Source: Eopsaltria australis
Taxonomy: Eukaryota > Chordata > Aves > Passeriformes > Petroicidae
NCBI GenBank assembly: GCA_034509425.1
Contig: JAVTVJ010000570.1
Span: 868,001 to 932,000 of the forward strand
DNA: 64,000 nucleotides
Direction of reading: 5' to 3'
Both the position numbers and the translations under genes were made by a program. The notes beneath the pieces are model-generated. The model ran no database searches. It saw only the letters and a program-made list of their open reading frames with translations, and was not told where the DNA came from. Positions within the stretch are counted from its first letter, which is position 1; each line of letters begins with the position of its first letter. Positions 33,126-43,215 of the stretch are shown here, in pieces.

Positions 33126-36100
33126 GTGAGCGCGGCGGGCAGGGCTGCAGAGGAGCGCTGCCTGTGTTAGGTTATTCCCCAAGGGAATCTCATCGCTGTG
33201 GGTGCTCCTGGGAAACCTTTAGTGCCGTGCCTGGCCTGTGCCAGTGGGAGCGGTGCGTCAGGGTATTCCCGGCCTTTTCCGGAGCACACCAGGTGGCTGA
33301 AAGCGCTTTTGAGTGATGTCCGGTGACTCTGAAGTAGAATTATGCTACGTTTTTTGCTCCCGAAACTATAGAATAATTCATTTTTAAAATGTTTTTGTTC
33401 TTCTCTTTTGGTTTTCCTCCTTTCAGGTTCAGTAAGGAGAAGAGGCAGGACATCACAGTTTGTAAGATCGGTAAGTACTGAAAAGATTTACACTTAACTC
33501 AGGTGTTCGGGAGTTTTCTAAGCTGTATGTTGTAACATACAACTTTGCCCAGGAGCCCCTTCTGCAGTCAAATCCTGGTGAAACAATGCCCTGGGACTGT
33601 TCCTGGCCAGCGCCTGCCTTCTGTGACCTTTTCAGTCTATGCTATCAAAAATCGAAAATGTAAAACTGAGCTGATGTTTAACTTGTATTGACACCAGGTA
33701 ATGCAGGTCTGAAAAGTAAGGTTGCATTTCCAATAAACCAGACATGTAAATGTTGCTTTCAGCCTGAGTTTACAGGATTTGTGGTGGTTGCTTTCTGGCA
33801 TAAAGCTTTTGTTTTCTAAGAGTATTTGACTGAAATGATGGTCAGGTTTTGGAGGGTATAAGTTATTTCTCTAATGTACTGATACATTGTCCCTACACTG
33901 GAATTTCTGTGGCAAGAAACTTCAGGATTATTAATTATGAACTGTTCCACACCTAGAGAATTGCAGAATTTTAAAACTCATTGTCTTGTCCCCCACCACA
34001 TGTTCAGGCCCTTTAGGAAATAGCATTTGCAATTCTGTACTGGTTTGATTCCCTCTCCTGATTTATCCCAAGGCAGGAAGATGGCAAGTTCTTCCTCAGC
34101 ATCTCTGCCATCAAATGCAGTGGAAAGCCCTGGCAGCTAAGATGGGAGAGGCTCTGCTAAAAATTCCTTTTTAAATCACTAACTTCTGCTGTAAAGGTGT
34201 CTTGAAATGTCCTGTTGTGGGAATTGTTTCCTGAAATCAGTTTGGTGTGTTGATCCTGCCTTGCCTTACATCCCATGTACCTCCCATCCCACCTGTCCCT
34301 GTTTCCCTCGGTTAGGCTGCACCTCCCAGGACAGAGAGGATGGCTGTGGATCAGGACTGGAGCAGTGTGTACCCGACAGCAGCTGCCTTCAAACCCTCCT
34401 CTGTGCCTCTCCCAATCCGAATGGGTTACCCTGTGAAGGGAGGAGTGCCTCCACCAAAAGAAGGCAACCTAGAACTTATCAAGGTAAGACATGTGCCATG
34501 GCTGGGGGGTCACTTTTAAAGTCACTGTGCACTAAGGCTGCATGGCTTTGATTGGAATATTTGTCTTGGGGACTGCTTTCTGTTATTAAGTCACATGATC
34601 CTCCTGAGTTTCTAAGTGGTAACAAATATAAAGTTAATTAACAGGTGAGCAATATTGGGAGTATTTTTAGGGTGATCATGCCTGTGACTTTTGTCACAGA
34701 GTTAAGTCTTTCCCTAAATCAGACTTAAGAAGAGTCTGCTTATCTGAATATTTCCTTAAGCATGTTGTACTACCCTAGCAAATGTGACAAGTGTAATGAG
34801 ATTTCAGTAATGCCCATTTACCTATGGTCAGACAAAAACTTATCATTTTGTTAACTCTTAATGTATCTGTTTCAGATTCCCAATTTTTTGCATCTTACTC
34901 CTCCTGCAATTAAGAAGCATTGTGCAGCTCTTAAAGGTGAGGGGGGTTGAATTTTTTTTTATTTGGTTGGTTGGTTGGTTGTTTTTTTCTTTTTAAACCA
35001 TCTCCTAAAGTTTTCAGACAAAGCAAAATGTAGCTGTGTGTGCTGGAGGTGAGACAGGGTGCACTTGTGGAGCTGTTCTCATGGCTGGTACTGTCTGCTT
35101 TCCTGCTGCTGCCAGGAGCCATCCAGGTTGTTGCAGATAGGTCCCAGGAGGTTTTCAGCACAGCAGTAAGACTGAATTGTTACTTTTCCATGAGCCCTTG
35201 CTTGAACTGATGAGCTGATAGTTTAGTGCTTTACAGAAGGTGAGTGATGAGTGTGACTCAGTTAGCAGAGAGCCCTGTGGTTGAACCAGGCTTCAATCAG
35301 TGGCTATTATGGGCTGCATTTAATGAGCAAAAAGCTATTAATATGAAGCCCTCTGTGAGAGCAGGGTCTGCTGGGGAGATACAGGATCTGCTGGAGACCA
35401 GGAGCATCCTTCCACCCAGCAAGCCAGTAAGGGCAACCTAATGAGGAGCTCAGGCAAAGGAAGCCTTTTTTGTGGTGAGACACTGGAAGAGCTTGCCTAG
35501 AGAGGCCATGGATGCCCCATCCTGGAAGTGTTAAAGCTCAGTTTGGACAGGGCTTTAAGCAGCTGGATCTAGTGAAAAATCCCCATAGCAGGAGGGTCAC
35601 TTCTAACCCAAACCGTTCTGTGGTCCTGTTTGGCAGTTGTGACTCTGCACCTGCAGTACTGTATCCTGTCTTGGGGAAGCCAGCACAAAGAGAGACATGG
35701 TAACACTGGAGCAAGTCTGGCAGAAATACTGCTGTTACCTAAATGAGTGTGGTTTCCAGGACTAGTACTTGTGAAAACATATATTGCAATATATTTGAAA
35801 GAAAAAAACCCCAGTCAAATATACCAGACAGGTATTACTGGGAGTGTTTTCTCTTTATTGTACAGATTTCTGCACTGAATGGCCACGTGCTCTGGACAGT
35901 GATGAGAAATGTGAACAGCATTTTCCCATTGAAATTGAAACAGTAGATTATGTTTCTTCAGGGACTTCTATTCGGAATCCCAAAGCAAGAGTGGTGACCT
36001 TAAGAGTAAGTAGTAGTTTTAGTAAACAGCCTTTGTTTCAAACCCCTAAATGCTCGGCTTTCTTCTCAAAACATCCAAGTGTGATCTGCTGTAAGGAAAT

Positions 36101-39100
36101 GAGGGAAATAGAGGGAATTCAAAATCACACACAAATGAGTACGTCTGTGTGTTCCTGACCAAATCTGTCCATTAATATTGCCTGGCCTTGGGACTTGTGA
36201 GCCACTGTGGGGATGTTTATTGTGCAGGTATATATTGTTTGAGTACTCATATCGTTCTTGCCTTGTGTTAAGACTTCCAATGTGATACAATCCCAAGAAA
36301 TTCTGCAAATGCATCCTGAATAGCTCTCCTTGATAGAAGATGTGCCTGTCTCAGGTACTTTCAGAGTTTGGATTTTCCAAGGAATTAAAGTTGTTTTCTC
36401 CTTTTCTTGAAGGTTAAACTTTCTAATCTGAATTTGGATGACCATGCCAAGAAGAAGCTCATTAAGCTCGTGGGAGAGCGGTACTGTCAGGAGACAGATG
36501 TGCTCACAATTACAACAGACAGGTGAGCTGCCAGAGGGGAACAAAAATATTGTAGCAATGCAGAGAAAGGGCTGGGTGTCTTCTAGTGATAGCAGTTATT
36601 TTCTTGGTGAATTATTATATTATAAGGCTAAAGTAGGACTTAATTAATTCTACTTCTGTTATTAACTGTTAAAATCAGGTTTTAAAAGAGTTCAGACTTA
36701 ATGTATGTTGGATTCCACTTTGGCACAGGGGGCAAAGACGTTTATAATGTTTCCAGAAGATCTGTAAATTCTTGGATAGTGTATATTTTCCTGCTGACTT
36801 GCAGTTGCCCATTTTCCCGTGTTCTTATTACTCTTGCTTCCATGATTTTATTCTTGGTTGTGTGTAATTCAGAAGTATACAGGAATCGACCACTTATTTC
36901 CTAAGATTGCCTATATTACACAGTAGAAACTGTGATGGTAGGTTTTAACCTTTTGTTCCAAAAATGTTTCTGCATTTCCAGGTGTCCCCTAAGAAGACAG
37001 AATTATGACTATGGCATGCACCTGCTCACAGTTCTGTACCACGAATCCTGGGTAAGCAGTTGTGCATGGGCTCTCTTAATGTGCACTCTGTTGTAACTTA
37101 AAGTAAATTACCTTACAATTCTATTCTCTTCCAACTCACTTTTCTTCAAATTCAACCAAGAGAACATTTTGCCTGATTCCAAATTCCTGTTTGTAAATTA
37201 GAATATGGCTTTCCTTGGGCTCTTCCTGGGCTGCAGTAAACCATGGCTGTCATTTGGAAGTGTTGTGCTTGAATGCTCTCTCACATACCTTGCCTCAAGC
37301 TGACTGCATCTCTGAGCTCCCTCTTGCTCAGAAAAGGGGCAGCCTCCCCACCTTCTGACCACAGATGTTCCTTTCACAGGGAATTCTTCACACTTGTCTC
37401 CTGTATTTCTGTGGTTGTGTTGGTGCTCTTCCACAATTTTCCAGGCGTTTTTTACAGAGAACCAGTGAGCAGTCTGAACTGAAATTGGTGTTGGAATTCC
37501 CCAGTAATGTTTTGCATGACTGAACTTCGTTCAAATGTCCATCACATTGTTTGAGACAGACAAAGCCTTCATCATCTCCATATGTCACTCTTACAGAAGT
37601 TGTACCTGATCCACTGCTAAAACTCATTACTTACTGTTTGCAGTTGTTCTGGAGTAGTTCAATGAAATTTCCATTTAGCATTTTTATGAATTGTTCTTGA
37701 TTTTGATCAAGATGTTGCAGTGCTGATGTTAAGAACATTATAAGGAGGATGAGCTGTATTTTCCTTTCAGTGGCAGTTGCCTTGAAGGATAATTTTGTAA
37801 TTGTAGAGTGCATCAAATTAAATCGGTGGTGAAAGATAACACTTACTCTGGATTTCAAGTACACATGGATGTTTTTCTCAACAGCATCACATTGCATTAC
37901 AAATCTTAAATTAATGGCAGAGTAGTTTCCAGTATTAAGCAATGACAATTGAGCTAGACAGTGCTCACTTTATTAATTTCAGACAAACACCACAGCTGTT
38001 CTGGGCTCCAGCTTTAATTAGTGCTGGCAGACAGGGCTATGCAATATTGATATGGGAGTGTTCAGTGTGTATTGAATATGCACAAGTCTCTTGCACTTTT
38101 ATTACCTTTCATCCTTCATGTTAATATTTGATGAGTTCGTCAGTCAGTTGTAATTGTCTTTGATTCCCATGAAAAATTAATGGTTTCCTGAGACATGAGT
38201 TTTTTATTTTGTGTGACATGTTTTGTTTTGTGGCATAGTTTTTTCCCCCCTGGTGAGGGATAATGCCTTTTAATAACTTGCTGAAAGATAGTTTGGATCC
38301 ATTTTGTAAACCATGAGCAAACAGTGCGTGGTTTATTTTCATTTACATGAGCTTTAATATCAAAAGGGGATGGACAGGGCCTGGCCTTCCATTTAGGCAG
38401 TAACATCAGTCCTGTTTGCAGAACTAACTTCAGAATTCGATGGCTTTCCCAGCAGAGTAGTGCCACACTCTTAATGTGTGTGCCTGATGGAATTGAATCA
38501 AAACATGAGGGCAGTGTTCCATTCTTGCTGAGTGAAAGAAAACTGGATCCATGGAACTTTTGCCCTCAAGCCTGAAAACTTTGCTCGTGATCTCTAAGTG
38601 TGGCAGCACTCCTATGGTTTATGTTAATAGCTAGATTACTGTATTTTTTTAATTGGCAGGCGTGTATAGGAGGAAAAGTTAAATGCAGATATACATCAGG
38701 AGATGTAATTTCAAGTGTAATTATGTTTTAGTTGCCAGTGATGCATCATCCTTTTATTACAGTTACAAATGCAATATCAGACCCATTAGTTCTGTTATTT
38801 TAAACAGTCAGTTAAAAATCTTCAAAACCTAAGAGTGTTCATTTATTTTCTAATTCTGAAATATTGGGAGATCTTTTGCTTCCTGTTTACTAGTTGTCAG
38901 GTTATCAATCAAATACTTGGGTTTTGTTAGCTTTCAGAATGTTTTAATTAGATAGCTGGCTTGCCCCAATTAGTAAGAATTAAATTTATCTTCTTTGGAC
39001 TTTTTCTGTGATTCCTTTCAAATTATCCCCCAGGATTGTGCCTGGATTGAATTAATCATTGAAAGAGTGAGATATATTAGATAGATTATTAAACAATAAG

Positions 39101-42100
39101 ATAGATTATTAAGCAGTTTAACCAGTTGTGGTTTTGCTGCCTGTAAATGCTGCTGCTCTTGAATGCTGTAACATCACTCAAAACATGGATGTATCTTTAT
39201 GGAACAAGGGGTTTTTAAAGAGTAAGAGTTTGCTGCCCTCGAGTGGTTAAAAGCATCATGGATGGATTTCTTCACACAGCTTGGATTAATAGTTTATCAC
39301 TCAAAAGACCACTTCTGTTAGGAGCTGAAAGCAGGAATGAGAAGCAAACACAGCAATAAGGAAAAACGTTGAGAGTAAATTTTTATTGGTCCAATTCCAC
39401 ATGGGGTTTCAACATACACAAGATGAGGGAGAGGGAAGGATCTCGATTCAGCCTTGCAGAGCTGGGATCTTGAAAGATTACTAAAAAGTTGCCCTGGATT
39501 TTCTATTCTCCACTACCTCTTACAGTAAAAAGTCTGATCTGTCATATTAACAGCAGAGTAAAGCTGTTATTATGTCAGAATTCATTTTGGAATGCTCTCT
39601 CTTACTCTGGTAGTGTCTTTATGGGGATCTGATGAAAGACTCAAGACTTAAACATAACAGTAAGGAAGTAGGAATATAGCAGTAGGGATAGGTGGGAAGT
39701 AGCTTCTTAATATGAATAATAAGAGCCAAAGGGTCTTTGGGTGCATCTCTGTGCCTGCCTTGTAGATGCTGATACTCTTTCAGAATTCAGATTAAGCACT
39801 GTAAGGGCTTGTAAACCTCCCAAAATACTGGCTTAAGCTGTAGCATAAATGATTTGCTTAGAAACAAACCCTTTTTATGTTCGTGGCATTAAAAAAATAA
39901 TTCTTTATATTTGCATTAGGATGTGAAAAAGCCTTTCTGTGCCTTTTTAGTAATAGGTTTAGATCTTTGACTTTCTATGGAAAATTGTTTTCTGGTGGTG
40001 TGGGTTGGGGTTTTTCTTATCTTTATTGTAGGTTTTGTAAGAGGAAAAGTTTGAAATTATCAGCTGAGTGCATCTTTAGCCAAACTGGATAATAATGAGA
40101 TTCTTATCTCATTATGTGTGATAGAATGAGGAAACCATGTTTAGAGAATTCTTATTTTTAACCTGGTTCAGAAAGTGGGGATTCCAGGGAAATGTTACAC
40201 AATATCACACTGGGATTCCACCTCTCACAGTTTTATTCTCATTTTTAAGACTGCAGTGTTCATTGACAAATCTGCAGGGGACAAAAAGAATTCCACCAAC
40301 AAAATTTGAGTGATAAAGACCTAATTTTTGAACTTGATTTAATTATCCTTACTAGTTTTATCCATAAAACATCTTTAAACTCAGACTGCAACATGTGTAA
40401 CATTTCCACTGTTCAGAGTTCATGGGTGCTTGTCTACCTAGGGTATGTTTCCAGTTGCCTATATAATCCTACAGTCACTTTTCTCCTGCAGTAAATTGTG
40501 TTGTAAAGGTATTTAAGTTTCACTGGAAACATTTAGTTTGCAAAAACGAATGGATTTGGTAATCTCCCTCTACTGTCAAATCCCTTCCTGCCTTCTCCCT
40601 CACCTCCCACCATGCAGTCAGATTTTATTTTAAAATCCATGTTGACAACATCATTCTGCTGGGAAGGATTCCAAGAAAGAAATACTTAACAGTTGCTTTA
40701 AAATCTCCCTTTGTATTGCTCACAAGAGGTAGGGAAATCTTAATCTGTTTATCGGTGTGCATCTCCAAACTCCTCTGAGTTGCTGTGTGCAGAGAAGGAT
40801 TTTCCTGAAGAGATAAATGTAATACTCTCATTAGTCCTTGTTGTCTCTGCTATGACTTAGAGGTGTTTAAAAGCCTGACAGGGATCTTTTGTTTGAGCTT
40901 CAGACATGAGTTTGGTGCAGGGAGTGACGAGGAGTGATACCCATATTCCCTTACTCCTGAGAAACCCTATCCCTGTGAGAGAGAGGCTTTGGCTTGAAAA
41001 TTCTCTTGGAGTTTGGGGGAAAAAGTGTCTTGGAGAGCCACTCTGCAGTAACCAAGGCATGTGTAAAGCAGGATGATGCTGTTAATTTCAAACTGTAAAT
41101 CTCCACCCTGCATTGCAGGGTTTGTCAAACACACCAGGAGCACTTCACTGTGCCCACTTGTTCCATTAATGTTTCAGCAGTGCAGGGCTACAGGATGTCC
41201 TTTTGTTCCTGTTTTTCCCCTCTAGAAATTGAATGAGGTCCTTTTACTCCTGTGGTTTATTGTGTCCAGGGTTTAATGTCAGTCATATGAACCTTTGAGC
41301 AGTGTGAATTGCTGCTTCTGACTAAACATTTGGACTCTGACTCAAAAGACAAGAGATGCCATTTACCAGGTGCAGGACATGGCAGTTGGAAAAGTGCTTT
41401 AAATTCAGATAGAGGAATCTGAGCACGCTAGAGTTGTAGGGGGAGAAAATATTGAGGCTTAATTAAAGGCTGTTGAATAGTGTGGTTTGACTGCAGCAGC
41501 TTTGATGCTTAGTGGAGAGAATACCTCTAAATAAACAAACAGAAAACAATACTAATACACATACCTTCCCAGAAAAAAAAAAACAAACCAAAGAAAACCC
41601 CAAACAAAAACAAAACAAAAAAAACCCCCAAAAAACCAAAAAAACAAAACAAACAAACAAACAAACAAAAAAAAACCCAAAAAAAAACCCACAAAAAAAA
41701 ACCCCAAAAAACATCCTCCTGTGACTTGCAAGAGTTTTTTTTGGTTCTGCATGGCATAGCTAAAAATGTACTGAAGAGTCATGTTTGGCAAGTGATTTTA
41801 AAAAAGAAAAAAATCCATATGATGTAAATGTTTTACTTTAAGGTTTCTTTGAATATGTTTCCAGAGAAATGCAAGTTTTGTTTAGACATGATTTTATAAC
41901 AATTGTAAGAAAAACAGGAATAGCAAAACTAAAGGCAAAATACTTCAAATTGTGATTCTTACATAAGTGAGGTAATACAAAGATACGACATTGGTTACAT
42001 CAGTAAATTACTAAATAATTATAAATACTCAAACACACAGCCTGCAATATATAAAAACACAAATATGTCACTGCAGCATCTGTATTTATCAAAGTACAAT

Positions 42101-43030
42101 ACAAAAATAGCACATTATAACATTTGAAATATTCCTTAAAGAGTGTTTCAAGGCCTGCTGGAGAAATGTTGAATGACAGAATTGACACAGAACAAGTGTA
42201 TTTACAGGCACTGGGATGGTGTCTTCTTGTGATCCTGTCTAATTTTGCAGCACTGATTAGGGAAAGAGCAGCACCTTGTGGATAGAGATTCTTTTGAGCA
42301 ATTAATTTTGCAGGAAGAAGAAATGGATTTGCTGGTGGTGCTTTCCCTCAAGTCACATCATTAGAAACTGTCTCACTTTCCCTCCACCAGCCAGTGTAGC
42401 CAGAGCAGAATCCTGTGCTAGGGACACAATAGCTGGGTGGCTGCTTCCAGAACTGCAGTGTTGATGGCTCTTTAAAATCACTACTTCTGCAAGGTTTTTA
42501 GTTATTCATTATGTATAGTCCATAAGCTTTTCTTCCCACTCTGGCTCACCCGGATACATAAAGAACCTGGTGAGTGGGAGAAAAGAGCTCATTCTGCTCA
42601 TACAGGCTTGAGTTACAAGCCTTGGGCTCTAGAGGAGGAAACACCTTCCACAATGAATGCAGCTTTTAAAGGGAATCATATGAGAATGAGTTTCTTCAAA
42701 TCATTGTTGCTTTGTTTGAGTCTTGGGTGGTTTTTAAGGCTGTGTATTTTCTTTCAGAAAACTGAGAAGTGGGAGAGCGAGAAGTCTGAGGAAGACATGG
42801 AGGAGTATATCTGGGAAAACAGCCGCTCTCAGAAAAATGCCTTGGACACTCTGCTTCGAATAAAAGCCTCAGAGAATGTCAGTGATGTCTCTAAGGAGGA
42901 GCTGCTCGCATCTGAGGTGGTGAAGAATTACAGAAACTCGGTCATTGCGCTTAAAAACGAAGGTGAAACAGAAAGTAACATGTCTCAGTACAAGGAATCT
43001 GTGAAGAAACTATTGAATATACAAGCATGA
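32900..43030 (+). CDS. MRPS35: MRPS35, mitochondrial small-subunit ribosomal protein mS35 (complete, 8 coding exons)
   Basis: Eight exons splice in frame to 363 residues (human 323, from memory). The product is a mitochondrion-specific protein of the small mitoribosomal subunit. Matching blocks in order: [113 protein letters not shown] and [12 protein letters not shown]. Exons: 32900-33125, 33427-33470, 34316-34483, 34876-34936, 35866-36005, 36413-36522, 36982-37051 and 42758-43030; all junctions are GT-AG. The extra length is in the N-terminus, an Arg/Ala/Gly/Leu-rich mitochondrial presequence containing a 23-residue tandem duplication. The start at 32900 has G at -3 and +4. An AATAAA follows at 43185. 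Synteny with MANSC4 and KLHL42 supports orthology. Confidence 0.97.
32909..33011 (+). repeat. MRPS35: In-frame tandem repeat inside MRPS35 exon 1
   Basis: A block beginning CGGGCCGGGCTGGGCTGCGG (34 bases identical) occurs at 32909 and again at 32978. The 69-base period is 23 codons, so [11 protein letters not shown] is repeated without a frame change. Confidence 0.92.
33427..33470 (+). CDS. MRPS35: MRPS35 exon 2
   Basis: A 44-base exon (acceptor TTTCAG, donor TCG|GTAAGT) that completes a Gly codon and encodes the basic segment [14 protein letters not shown]. It is poorly conserved; it is placed by splice consensus and phase. Confidence 0.75.
33936..34208 (+). repeat. Direct-repeat copy A2, in MRPS35 intron 2
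   Basis: Partner of 30712-31008, about 3.2 kb downstream in the same orientation. It ends about 107 bases before exon 3. It shares TTTATCCCAAGGCAGGAAGA, TGGCAAGTTCTTCCT and CATCAAATGCAGTGGAAA-like words. Confidence 0.8.
34316..34483 (+). CDS. MRPS35: MRPS35 exon 3
   Basis: 168 bases in phase 0. The acceptor CTCGGTTAG|GCTGCA was chosen over CTCCCAG at 34330 because it keeps phase and yields [15 protein letters not shown], matching the mammalian protein. The donor is AAG|GTAAGA. Confidence 0.95.
34876..34936 (+). CDS. MRPS35: MRPS35 exon 4
   Basis: 61 bases encoding [20 protein letters not shown] plus one base. The acceptor is CTGTTTCAG and the donor is AAAG|GTGAGG. Confidence 0.96.
35470..35635 (+). 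repeat. CR1 LINE 3'-region fragment in MRPS35 intron 4
   Basis: The words GGTGAGACACTGGAAGAGCT, GGATGCCCCATCCTGGAAGT, TTTGGACAGGGCTTTAAGCA and TCTAACCCAAACCGTTCTGT follow avian CR1 order. Same orientation as MRPS35. It ends about 230 bases before exon 5. Confidence 0.85.
35866..36005 (+). CDS. MRPS35: MRPS35 exon 5
   Basis: 140 bases encoding [20 protein letters not shown] through RVVTLR. The acceptor is TTGTACAG and the donor is AGA|GTAAGT. Confidence 0.96.
36413..36522 (+). CDS. MRPS35: MRPS35 exon 6
   Basis: 110 bases encoding [20 protein letters not shown] through TDVLTITTD. The acceptor is TTCTTGAAG and the donor is ACAG|GTGAGC. The final Arg codon is split. Confidence 0.96.
36982..37051 (+). 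CDS. MRPS35: MRPS35 exon 7
   Basis: 70 bases encoding [20 protein letters not shown] followed by HESW. The acceptor is CATTTCCAG and the donor is TGG|GTAAGC. Confidence 0.96.
37052..42757 (+). other. MRPS35: MRPS35 intron 7
   Basis: The 5.7-kb last intron, larger than all other introns of this gene combined. It contains the block at 39285-39412 that resembles 31255-31400, and an extreme A/C tract at 41574-41711. No additional exon or nested gene was recognised; its open frames are short or low-complexity. Confidence 0.75.
41574..41711. repeat. Strand-asymmetric A/C tract
   Basis: About 138 bases almost exclusively of A and C (AAAC, CAAA and AAACCCC words, with a (CAAA)n core near 41650-41670). 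The opposite strand is pure T/G and produces spurious phenylalanine-, glycine- and valine-rich open frames. Confidence 0.9.
42758..43030 (+). CDS. MRPS35: MRPS35 exon 8 (last exon, stop codon)
   Basis: Encodes the C-terminal 90 residues from [20 protein letters not shown] to KKLLNIQA and TGA. The acceptor is TTTTCTTTCAG. The C-terminal [12 protein letters not shown] is nearly identical to the mammalian end. Confidence 0.96.
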   Translation, partial: KTEKWESEKSEEDMEEYIWENSRSQKNALDTLLRIKASENVSDVSKEELLASEVVKNYRNSVIALKNEGETESNMSQYKESVKKLLNIQA

Positions 43031-43184
43031 GGGCACAACCTGCAGGTACAGCTGATCATTATAGAGATGTTCAACTACTGTGTTAATATTTCTTAATGAT
43101 ATGGGTGTATAATTATTCAGAAGCTGAACCAAAAACACGAAACTTGATGATGAGTTAAGTTCTGTGTATGAATCTTGTCCTTTG

Positions 43185-43190
43185 AATAAA
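43185..43190 (+). terminator. MRPS35: MRPS35 polyadenylation signal
   Basis: Canonical AATAAA 155 bases after the stop codon, followed by GT- and T-rich sequence near 43230. The transcript end is expected around 43205-43215. Confidence 0.75.
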
Positions 43191-43215
43191 GTATGTTTGG
43201 ATTCATACTGGTAAC

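Larger units (their letters stand above)
32705..33135 (+). promoter_or_regulatory. MRPS35: CpG-rich promoter and first exon of MRPS35
   Basis: A dense CpG block covers the region just before the start codon, exon 1 and its donor. This is the usual architecture of a housekeeping mitochondrial-protein gene. No TATA box is visible. The left boundary coincides with the end of a CR1 fragment. Confidence 0.7.

Noticed and set aside
34316..34331. Alternative MRPS35 exon 3 acceptor after CTCCCAG (34330)
   Set aside because: It breaks the reading phase with exon 2 and loses the AAPPRTER residues that align with the mammalian protein.
41463..41791. Phe/Gly/Val-rich minus-strand open frames
   Set aside because: They are translation artefacts of the A/C simple-sequence tract.
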